DNA of 6,759 nt from Hyphomicrobiales bacterium (lineage in GTDB: Bacteria > Pseudomonadota > Alphaproteobacteria > Rhizobiales > Beijerinckiaceae). The stretch lies in NCBI GenBank assembly GCA_947374125.1, contig CANCAR010000144.1, positions 1-6,759 of the forward strand. Reading direction: 5' to 3'. The translations under genes were made by a program, and so were the position numbers. This document shows positions 1 through 4,985 of the stretch, piece after piece. The notes beneath the pieces were generated by a model. That model did not search any database. It worked only from the letters and a program-made list of their open reading frames with translations, and was not told the DNA's origin. Numbering within the stretch: position 1 is the first letter of the stretch; every line of letters starts with the position of its first letter.

Positions 1-110
1 AGGGCCGTGACAATCTCTTCGGCCTTCTTTGGACCGATGCCATGAATATATTGAAGCGCGATGATCACGCGCTTATTCGTCGGAATGTTAACGCCGGCTA
101 TACGAGCCAT
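1..110 (-). CDS. rpsM: 30S ribosomal protein S13, 5' end only
   Basis: The reverse strand from 110 reads MARIAGVNIPTNKRVIIALQ and continues with YIHGIGPKKAEEIVTA, the characteristic N-terminus of S13. S13 sits in the head of the small subunit and contacts tRNA in the P site and the large subunit through bridges B1a/B1b. Only about 36 codons are present; the gene runs off the left edge. The ATG at 110-108 is preceded by GGAGA (117-121) at a 6-nt spacing, which fixes the start. This is normally the first gene of the alpha operon (rpsM, rpsK, rpoA, rplQ), so the rest of that operon is expected beyond the window. The gene is intact as far as visible; the unusual point is that it is separated from adk by accessory genes. 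Confidence 0.97.
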   Translation of the reverse strand, partial: MARIAGVNIPTNKRVIIALQYIHGIGPKKAEEIVTA

Positions 111-135
111 AACACGTCTCCATGTCGGCTTTGAA

Positions 136-197
136 TTCCTTAGGAACCAAAGCTGGTTACAGATACCACGCACCGGTGGAGGCCGGCCTACGCGTGG
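136..197 (-). other. Structured leader upstream of rpsM (hairpins)
   Basis: Three inverted repeats follow one another between the nearest candidate promoter and rpsM. CCACGC (166-171) pairs with GCGTGG (192-197); the segment between them contains the perfect palindrome AGGCCGGCCT (179-188 region) and ACCGGT, so alternative folds are possible. AACCA-x4-TGGTT (145-158) makes a 5-bp stem with a 4-nt loop. TTCCT-T-AGGAA (136-146) is a palindrome that shares bases with the second hairpin, so these two may be mutually exclusive. None is followed by a T-tract, so they do not look like terminators. Autoregulatory leaders are well known for ribosomal-protein operons, but I cannot match this to a named family. 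The structures are seen directly; a regulatory role is inference. Confidence 0.45.
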
Positions 198-201
198 GAT
201 G

Positions 202-229
202 ATTTAAAACGGAAATAGCCATCCGACAA
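202..229 (-). promoter_or_regulatory. Candidate proximal promoter for rpsM
   Basis: Reading the minus strand, TTGTCG (229-224) and TTAAAT (207-202) are separated by 16 nt and match the sigma70 consensus boxes at 4 of 6 positions each. Transcription would start near 195, giving a leader of about 85 nt before the rpsM ATG. The -35 lies inside an imperfect inverted repeat (225-246, GGCAACC / GGTTGTC). This is a consensus match only. Confidence 0.35.
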
Positions 230-277
230 CCCCTCGCAAGGTTGCCCGATGACCTATCGATTTAAGTCAGTGAGGGG

Positions 278-306
278 GAGATAGAGGATGAAGGGGGATA
301 AGTCAA
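278..306 (-). promoter_or_regulatory. Candidate distal promoter for rpsM
   Basis: On the minus strand TTGACT (306-301, 5 of 6 to consensus) is followed after 17 nt by TATCTC (283-278, 3 of 6). The -35 overlaps the stop codon of the upstream helix-turn-helix gene. The spacer and the sequence after it are very pyrimidine-rich and contain an imperfect direct repeat (TATC-CCCCCTTCA and TATCTCCCCCTCA). Together with the 202-229 candidate it suggests that the alpha operon is transcribed independently of the accessory genes. Consensus match only. Confidence 0.35.
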
Positions 307-776
307 TGGTTTCGAAGCCCGTGATTAAAATGGGATATGAGTTTTGCCTTCTCAACTTCGGGCGGATCAATGCGTCCGACTTTATGAAGCCACGCCGCAA
401 CGTCGGCCCAATTCCAGAGCGGACTTTCCGACGTGAACCGTGCAACCGGAGGCGGAAACGCTGATCCCCTTTGCCCGCTGGCGTAAAGCGAGATCGCGGC
501 TCGTGTCATCCCGGAGCGCGTGGCAATATCGGAAAGTGCGACAAGCGGCTCCGGCTCGATCCTGATCACCCGGCCGCCGACCTCGGTAACCTGTTCGATA
601 GCGGATGAGATAGCCCCTTCAAAGGTCTCGGACGCGCGGGCAAAATCAAGGATGATTACGCCACGCTGAAAAGAAATCGTAGCGTCATCGCAGCCCGCGT
701 CATAAAAACGGCTTTCAAAATCTTCCGCCGTCGGATCTACCCCCTCGGCGATGATAGAAAACTCATGAATCTGCAT
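303..776 (-). CDS. Helix-turn-helix DNA-binding protein of unknown role
   Basis: This gene encodes 157 residues beginning MQIHEFSIIAEGVDP. Residues 3-76 look like a small alpha/beta domain with the run 'DAGCDDATISFQRGVIILDF', and residues 79-130 contain an excisionase/MerR-like helix-turn-helix ('LSDIATRSGMTRAAISLYAS') ending in 'PLWNWADVAAWL', typical of a wing followed by a helix. I recognise this as a family of small, usually solitary HTH proteins with conserved 'AGCDDAT' near the N-terminus; no substrate or partner is known to me. An in-frame ATG exists at 860, but the ATG at 776 is preferred: GGGGAT lies about 7 nt upstream and the family begins at this point. It is co-oriented with the DUF4160/DUF2442 pair but 274 nt away. 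It could regulate neighbouring promoters; that is inference. Confidence 0.8.
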   Translation of the reverse strand: MQIHEFSIIAEGVDPTAEDFESRFYDAGCDDATISFQRGVIILDFARASETFEGAISSAIEQVTEVGGRVIRIEPEPLVALSDIATRSGMTRAAISLYASGQRGSAFPPPVARFTSESPLWNWADVAAWLHKVGRIDPPEVEKAKLISHFNHGLRNH

Positions 777-1050
777 TGCTTTTATCCCCAGCATGCGGAC
801 ATCGTGCAAGCGCACGAAGGATTTGCCCAGCATGGGTTTCAGGGTCCCGCGGCGTGCCATTTACGCCAATTTGACACCCGTCCCTATCGGCATGGGCGCA
901 AAATAGACGACCCCAATGCCCCATTTTACGCAAAGTCTATCCCTGCGCCTCGGCCTGACGCACGGCATCTTAAACCGATTTATGAGGATGACGAGGGCGA
1001 GCCAAACGCATACTTCCTTAGATCAGATGTTAACATTTGTCAACACTAAA
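777..1050. other. Intergenic segment upstream of the HTH gene, no convincing gene
   Basis: No ORF on either strand here has good start signals. On the minus strand AAGGA followed by ATG at 1011 opens only a 13-codon ORF (MRLARPRHPHKSV), and another frame reads 35 codons from near 968 to a TAA just before 860; neither resembles a known protein. Visible structure includes the hairpin TCGTGC-x4-GCACGA (802-817), a 9-bp direct repeat CATGCTGGG (minus strand, at 787-795 and 826-834), an imperfect repeat GCGTAAA(A)TGG (857-866 and 921-931) and paired TGTYAACA boxes at 1028-1045. It may be the remains of a lost gene or a long regulatory leader. Confidence 0.4.
1028..1045. promoter_or_regulatory. Paired TGTYAACA boxes, possible operator
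   Basis: TGTTAACA (1028-1035, itself a perfect palindrome) and TGTCAACA (1038-1045) are separated by TT. On the minus strand the second box supplies a consensus -35, TTGACA (1043-1038), directed toward the HTH gene, although the hexamer 17 nt downstream (TAAGGA) is a poor -10. The boxes lie immediately after the DUF2442 stop codon. A repressor site controlling the downstream HTH gene is plausible but unproven. Confidence 0.35.
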
Positions 1051-1485
1051 TTACTGTAGTGCCTTGGTCGCAAGCGCCACAACACGCGGAATGGGTTTAT
1101 CGCCCTGCTCATAATAGGCCACCGTCCGGCGGCTTAATCCGAGGGCGCGAGCGGCACTATCGAGCGTGTAGGCTTTCTTTTCGCGCCAAAGCCGGAAGGC
1201 TTCTGGTGCCATGGTGACGCCCCTCTGTTCATCCGCCAAACGACGCAACGTATCGGCGGACATATCGATCTCATCGGTCCAGATAATATCCGTCCCATGC
1301 TCCCCTACCCTGACTCGCGCAAATAATTCTGCCGAGTGGCGCAAGGGTTCGTAAAGCTTAAACATATGGATTGGACCGGACACATCGATATCGGTTTCTT
1401 CGCCAGTCGTCCAACGAACCCGGAGCGACAAGGAATTGAGAAGCGGAGAGACTAAAATGATCCGGGGAAGTATTTTTTTCGGCAT
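1051..1485 (-). CDS. DUF2442 protein with C-terminal XRE-type HTH (probable antitoxin/autoregulator)
   Basis: The product is 144 residues. Residues about 8-85 ('LRVRWTTGEETDIDVSGPI...') match the DUF2442 pattern of a small beta-rich domain, and residues 94-142 hold an XRE-like helix-turn-helix ('LDSAARALGLSRRTVAYYEQ'). DUF2442 proteins are commonly encoded directly after DUF4160 proteins and such pairs are regarded as toxin-antitoxin-like; the one with the DNA-binding domain would be antitoxin and repressor. An in-frame ATG at 1551 would overlap the upstream gene; the ATG at 1485 is chosen because GAGAGG lies about 8 nt upstream and it sits only 2 nt after the DUF4160 stop, implying translational coupling. 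The likely target is the GTGCAA-TAG-TTGCAC palindrome over the operon's promoter. The domain assignment is firm; the antitoxin role is inferred from context. Confidence 0.82.
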   Translation of the reverse strand: MPKKILPRIILVSPLLNSLSLRVRWTTGEETDIDVSGPIHMFKLYEPLRHSAELFARVRVGEHGTDIIWTDEIDMSADTLRRLADEQRGVTMAPEAFRLWREKKAYTLDSAARALGLSRRTVAYYEQGDKPIPRVVALATKALQ

Positions 1486-1487
1486 AT

Positions 1488-1721
1488 TCAGCCTCTCTCG
1501 TTCAACTCGATCCATTTCAAAGCCAGAATTTCGCGTTTGCCCTGTGCCCATTTTAAGGCATCCGCGATGTCGCTGGCCCGCACTTCGCCTTCCAAAACTC
1601 TAAAATCGGATAGACTTACCAAGACTTCAAAATCCGGTGCCACAATATGAAAATGCGGCGGGCGATGATCGTCCGCATACATGCGAATGCTGACGGCACC
1701 GATCCGATGAAGGGTGGGCAT
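1488..1721 (-). CDS. DUF4160 family protein (probable toxin partner)
   Basis: This 77-residue protein starts MPTLHRIGAVSIRMYADDHR and carries the DUF4160 signature R13-M-Y-x-D-D-H-x-P-P-H-F-H25, with conserved D18, H19, H23 and H25 that could form an active or metal site. The length is usual for the family. The biochemical activity of DUF4160 is not known to me; members are repeatedly found next to DUF2442 proteins, as here, and are treated as candidate toxins. The ATG at 1721 has an AGAAGA-type ribosome binding site about 6 nt upstream. It is first in a two-gene operon with the DUF2442-HTH gene, 2 nt apart, and is divergent from the HEPN-like gene. Expression is probably controlled by the palindrome at 1738-1752. 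Confidence 0.85.
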   Translation of the reverse strand: MPTLHRIGAVSIRMYADDHRPPHFHIVAPDFEVLVSLSDFRVLEGEVRASDIADALKWAQGKREILALKWIELNERG

Positions 1722-1737
1722 GAAGTCTTCTCTTATG

Positions 1738-1771
1738 GTGCAACTATTGCACTAATTTGGGATAAAGTCAA
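1738..1771 (-). promoter_or_regulatory. Promoter with overlapping operator for the DUF4160-DUF2442 operon
   Basis: On the minus strand TTGACT (1771-1766, 5 of 6 to the -35 consensus) and AATAGT (1748-1743, 4 of 6 to the -10) are 17 nt apart. The -10 lies within a perfect inverted repeat GTGCAA-TAG-TTGCAC (1738-1752, 6-bp arms, 3-nt centre). A repressor bound there would block RNA polymerase, the usual layout of autoregulated toxin-antitoxin operons whose antitoxin has an HTH, as the second gene here does. The leader to the DUF4160 ATG is very short, roughly 15 nt. The boxes and palindrome are seen directly; the regulator is inferred. Confidence 0.6.
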
Positions 1772-1792
1772 ACTAACTTCCTTTTCACTCTC

Positions 1793-1827
1793 GACTTAAA
1801 ATCGGCATTAAGTCAAAGATTTTGACT
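1793..1827. promoter_or_regulatory. Overlapping inverted repeats upstream of the HEPN-like gene
   Basis: Two inverted repeats overlap: GACTTAA (1793-1799) with TTAAGTC (1808-1814, 8-nt gap), and AGTCAAA-GAT-TTTGACT (1811-1827, perfect 7-bp arms). The heptamer AGTCAAA also occurs at 1766-1772, where it contains the -35 of the divergent operon. A weak -10-like TATACA (1827-1832) starts at the edge of the second palindrome, about 35 nt before the HEPN start codon, but no good -35 precedes it. This arrangement suggests a regulated promoter for the plus-strand gene and possible joint control of both divergent units. Confidence 0.45.
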
Positions 1828-1866
1828 ATACACTCAATCAATTTTTTGGTTCTAAAAAGGGAAACT

Positions 1867-2961
1867 ATGAGGACTAATTTAATTAGGCAACTAGATATCC
1901 AAAACGTCGATTTTCATGAATTAGATATCGTACTGATGACAATTTTCGACACATGGACTTATGGAAATGATGAAATATTTTACACCTGCGATTCGGAAAA
2001 ACTCCATGTAAAATATAATAAAAAATGGAAAATTTCAGAAAAACTAAAATTTAATGGCAGTAAAACTTTATATGATGAAATAATAAAAGAAATAAATTCT
2101 ATTAACATTCAAAATGAGCATAAATGCGCTGAAAAATATATTTATAGTTTTGAACCTATCAAAGCCGAGTTTAATTATAAAAATACAATTATTTTGAAAC
2201 CTCTTCCATCCGAAGCGCCACAACCACCTTTTTCAATGGCAAAGCATGCCGTGAAACTTAAGGTCAAGTATAATGGCCACCACAATTCCCGATTAAATGC
2301 TTTACGCAGCCAAAAAGCTCTTCGAGAAGCCGAATTACTTTTAGTGGCTTTAAATTCAAAAATACGGTCAAATACCTCGTCGAATTCAAGGCATGAATGG
2401 GTAATCGATAATTCTGATCCAAATAACTGGTCAACAAAGTACCTATCGGTTGGGTATCATTTTGATAAAAACCCGTCGAGCAATCAAAGCGAAACCGCAC
2501 AGCCGCAATCATTTACCGAAAATATTGAAAACCTTTTGGACAAATATTTTAATCTTGAACAAACAAAAATGGAGCAATTTCTCCGGGCTTGCTTTTGGTT
2601 GGATAATGCAAACGAAATTTTTTGTCATTCACGTTCCGCTGCCTATATCGCACTCATAAATGCTATTGAGACGCTTTTACCTGATAGCTCTTCCGACACA
2701 TGCAAAGTGTGTAACAGACCAACCAAAAGCATATCCGCTAATTTCAGAGAATTTTTGGATAACTACGTACCGAACGGGCTGGACAATAAATATAAAAACG
2801 AGCTTTATGACTTACGTTCAAAACTAACCCATGGAAAAGCTCTGCTGATTTTAGATCAACAAATTGGCGGAATGGGAGTTCGAGATATATCCGAAAGATA
2901 TCAATACAGAGAGCTTGAAAATATAGTAAGAATTGCCTTGCGAAATTGGTTGAGCGAGTGA
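1867..2961 (+). CDS. HEPN (Apea-like) domain protein, putative RNase or defence protein
   Basis: The 364-residue product has no signal peptide or membrane helix. Residues 1 to about 215 are not recognisable to me. Residues about 232-364 are helical and resemble the Apea-like HEPN domain: 'SRSAAYIALINAIETLL' (255-271), a CxxC pair at C279/C282 ('CKVCNRP'), then 'LYDLRSKLTHGKALL', where R317-x4-H322 is the RX4-6H motif of HEPN ribonucleases. HEPN proteins often act as toxins or abortive-infection effectors cutting RNA. A TTG at 1822 is in frame, but the ATG at 1867 has AAGGGA just upstream. The gene is strikingly AT-rich (10 G/C of 60 at 2041-2100) with many AAA, AAT and ATA codons, unlike its neighbours, pointing to horizontal acquisition. 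It is divergent from the DUF4160 operon and convergent with adk, 10 nt apart. That it is a gene is secure; the RNase activity is inferred. Confidence 0.75.
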   Translation: MRTNLIRQLDIQNVDFHELDIVLMTIFDTWTYGNDEIFYTCDSEKLHVKYNKKWKISEKLKFNGSKTLYDEIIKEINSINIQNEHKCAEKYIYSFEPIKAEFNYKNTIILKPLPSEAPQPPFSMAKHAVKLKVKYNGHHNSRLNALRSQKALREAELLLVALNSKIRSNTSSNSRHEWVIDNSDPNNWSTKYLSVGYHFDKNPSSNQSETAQPQSFTENIENLLDKYFNLEQTKMEQFLRACFWLDNANEIFCHSRSAAYIALINAIETLLPDSSSDTCKVCNRPTKSISANFREFLDNYVPNGLDNKYKNELYDLRSKLTHGKALLILDQQIGGMGVRDISERYQYRELENIVRIALRNWLSE

Positions 2962-2974
2962 TTATTCGCGCTCA
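2951..2974. repeat. Weak inverted repeat at the convergent gene ends
   Basis: TGAGCG (2951-2956) and CGCTCA (2969-2974) form a 6-bp stem with a 12-nt loop spanning the stop codons of the HEPN-like gene and adk. Neither strand has a T-tract after it, so it is at best a weak bidirectional terminator. No better terminator is visible for either gene. Confidence 0.25.
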
Positions 2975-3553
2975 CGCCACCAACACACCCGCAATCGCAG
3001 CACTCACGTGATCCATCGGCTGCATGCCATCAATCTTGGTGAGCTTGCCGCCCTTCTCATAATAAGGTGCTACAACGGCTGTATCTCGGTTATAGGCTTC
3101 TAACCGCGTCTTAAACACCTCGGGATCATCATCCTTGCGAACGGGCTGGCCTGCGGCTTTTGCCTCTTCGGCGCGTTTGATGATGCGGTGGACAAGGGAA
3201 TCTTGATCGACGACGAGTTCGATAACCGCGTCCAAATCCATATGCTGGACCGCCAACATATGATCGAGCGCTTCGGCTTGGGCAACCGTGCGCGGGAAAC
3301 CGTCGAGAATAAATCCGTTTTTCGCGTCTGGCTCGGCGATGCGGTCTTTAATGATGCCGACGACAATATCGTCTGACACAAGGCCGCCCGAATCCATAAC
3401 GTCTTTGGCTTTGATGCCAATCGGGCTTTTGGCGGCGACAGCCGCGCGAAGCATATCGCCGGTCGAGAGCTGCGGAATGCCGTGACGTTCAACCAAGCGC
3501 TGCGCCTGGGTTCCCTTGCCCGCGCCTGGCGGACCCAGCAGTATCAATCTCAC
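2972..3553 (-). CDS. adk: Adenylate kinase (short-lid form)
   Basis: This 193-residue enzyme catalyses ATP + AMP to 2 ADP in the cytoplasm and keeps adenine nucleotides balanced. The P-loop GPPGAGKGT is at residues 7-15, the AMP-binding 'STGDMLR' at 30-36, 'DGFPRT' at 84-89 and 'RKDDDPEVFKTRLEAY' at 139-154. The lid between about 127 and 138 is short with no zinc-type cysteines, so this is the short form, common in Alphaproteobacteria. The start is a GTG at 3553-3551 that overlaps the secY stop by 4 nt (GTGA), implying translational coupling; secY's last codons supply GGAAGAG as ribosome binding site. It is the last core gene before the accessory region, and no clear terminator follows it. 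Confidence 0.97.
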   Translation of the reverse strand: MRLILLGPPGAGKGTQAQRLVERHGIPQLSTGDMLRAAVAAKSPIGIKAKDVMDSGGLVSDDIVVGIIKDRIAEPDAKNGFILDGFPRTVAQAEALDHMLAVQHMDLDAVIELVVDQDSLVHRIIKRAEEAKAAGQPVRKDDDPEVFKTRLEAYNRDTAVVAPYYEKGGKLTKIDGMQPMDHVSAAIAGVLVA

Positions 3554-4884
3554 CTCTTCCCCCCCCGGAGACGGGCCTTCTTAACGAGGCCCTCATATTG
3601 ATGGGCCAATAGATGGCCATGAATTTGGGCCACTGTATCCATCGTTACGCTAACGACAATCAGCAATGACGTTCCACCAAAGTAGAACGGAAGTGCCGCT
3701 TGCGATACTAACAATTCAGGTAACATGCAGATAATCACAAGATAGCCAGCACCCAGCACTGTGATACGCGATAAAACCTTGTCGATAAATTCGGCCGTAC
3801 GCTCGCCGGGACGAATACCAGGGATAAACCCACCCTGTTTTTTAAGATTATCGGCCGTCTCGGTCGGATTAAACACAATCGCGGTGTAGAAAAACGCGAA
3901 GAAAATAATCAAGCCCGCATAGGCCAACATAAACAGGGGCCGACCATGGCCGAGATAAGCAGCAATGGTTGAGAGCCAGCCCACATCACCGCTTTGCGCC
4001 GCAAAACTTGCCACCGTCGTTGGCAGCAAAAGAAGCGAAGATGCAAAGATCGGCGGGATAACGCCCGAGGTATTGAGTTTAAGCGGTAAGAAGGAGGTTT
4101 GCCCCTCATAGACGCGGTTACCCACCTGACGCTTCGGATAATTGATCAAGAGACGGCGCTGAGCGCGCTCCATGAACACGATAAAGGCGATCACTACAAA
4201 GGCCATCACCAGAATTGCCAGAATCAAGAAGGTCGAAATTGCACCCTGACGACCAAGCTCCAACATATTGGCAATAGCGCTGGGCAGACCGGCCACAATG
4301 CCTGAGAAAATGATAAGCGACGTCCCGTTGCCGATACCGCGCTGAGTGATCTGCTCACCAAGCCACATCAGGAACAGGGTTCCACCAACCAGCGTGATCG
4401 AGGTTGAGAGCCGAAAGAAGAGACCCGGCTCAAGAACGACATTGGTCGAGCCTTCAAGGCCGACCGCAATTCCCCACGCCTGAAAGGCTGCAAGAATAAC
4501 GGTCAAATAGCGGGTGTATTGGTTGATAACCTTTCGACCCGCCTCACCTTCCTTCTTGAGCGCCTCTAGCGTTGGCACGGCCGAAGTTAGAAGCTGAATA
4601 ATAATCGACGCCGAAATATATGGCATGATGGCGAGCGCAAAAATCGCCAAACGACCAACCGCACCACCCGAGAACATGTTGAAAAGGCCCAACATACCCT
4701 GTTGCTGTTGTTTGAAAAATTCCGCAAGCGCCGAAACGTTGATGCCAGGCAACGGAATATACGTCCCAAGCCGGTACACCAGCAACGCACCAAGCGTGAA
4801 CCAAATGCGCTTTTTGAGCTCGTCCGCTTTCGCAAGCGCGCCGAAATTCAAGTTTGCCGCAAGCTGCTCAGCTGCCGATGCCAT
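3550..4884 (-). CDS. secY: Protein translocase subunit SecY
   Basis: SecY is the channel-forming subunit of the SecYEG translocon in the inner membrane, exporting unfolded proteins with SecA and inserting membrane proteins with the ribosome and SRP. The 444 residues contain ten hydrophobic segments, roughly at 27-47, 78-104, 125-145, 161-178, 185-208, 217-238, 270-290, 319-337, 370-391 and 397-417. The plug region is about 62-74 ('GMLGLFNMFSGGAVGRL'), and the C5 loop carries 'GIRPGERTAEFI' with R358, equivalent to the arginine needed for SecA-driven export. The ATG at 4884 is preferred over an in-frame TTG at 4896 because GGAG lies 6 nt before it. It follows a terminator-like hairpin after rplO and overlaps adk. 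The C-terminal codons include a run of eight Gs (3559-3566). Confidence 0.98.
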   Translation of the reverse strand: MASAAEQLAANLNFGALAKADELKKRIWFTLGALLVYRLGTYIPLPGINVSALAEFFKQQQQGMLGLFNMFSGGAVGRLAIFALAIMPYISASIIIQLLTSAVPTLEALKKEGEAGRKVINQYTRYLTVILAAFQAWGIAVGLEGSTNVVLEPGLFFRLSTSITLVGGTLFLMWLGEQITQRGIGNGTSLIIFSGIVAGLPSAIANMLELGRQGAISTFLILAILVMAFVVIAFIVFMERAQRRLLINYPKRQVGNRVYEGQTSFLPLKLNTSGVIPPIFASSLLLLPTTVASFAAQSGDVGWLSTIAAYLGHGRPLFMLAYAGLIIFFAFFYTAIVFNPTETADNLKKQGGFIPGIRPGERTAEFIDKVLSRITVLGAGYLVIICMLPELLVSQAALPFYFGGTSLLIVVSVTMDTVAQIHGHLLAHQYEGLVKKARLRGGKR

Positions 4885-4906
4885 GCCAGGCTCCAATCCA
4901 TTTTAG

Positions 4907-4951
4907 CCAAATAAAAATGCCGGGCGAACAGACCAAGATCCGCCGCCCGGC
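4907..4951 (-). terminator. Terminator or attenuator hairpin between rplO and secY
   Basis: On the minus strand GCCGGGCG (4951-4944) and CGCCCGGC (4926-4919) form a perfect 8-bp GC-rich stem with a 17-nt loop, followed directly by ATTTTTATTT. This has the form of an intrinsic terminator. Because secY and adk follow in the same direction with no evident strong promoter in the 100-nt gap, partial read-through (attenuation) or RNA processing is more likely than full termination. Confidence 0.65.
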
Positions 4952-4985
4952 AACAATCTAGAAATAGCGTGCCCTAGGGCGAAGT

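Noticed and set aside
254..445. Minus-strand ORF of 63 codons
   Set aside because: Lies mostly in another frame of the HTH gene and has no recognisable domain.
777..860. Longer N-terminus for the HTH protein, starting at the ATG at 860
   Set aside because: The extra 28 residues do not look like the family N-terminus, and the ATG at 776 has GGGGAT at suitable spacing.
765..1049. Plus-strand ORF of 94 codons opposite the HTH gene start and its upstream region
   Set aside because: No ribosome binding site before its ATG, it overlaps the start of the well-supported gene at 303-776 on the other strand, and the sequence resembles no known protein.
1822..1866. TTG start adding 15 residues to the HEPN-like protein
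   Set aside because: It lies inside the AGTCAAA-GAT-TTTGACT palindrome with no ribosome binding site; the ATG at 1867 has AAGGGA just upstream.
3100..3492. 130-codon ORF inside adk, and similar long ORFs inside secY, rplO and rpsE on both strands
   Set aside because: These are other frames of conserved core genes, rich in serine/arginine or cysteine/tryptophan and without start signals.
4885..4896. In-frame TTG start for SecY
   Set aside because: It would consume the GGAG ribosome binding site that serves the ATG at 4884.
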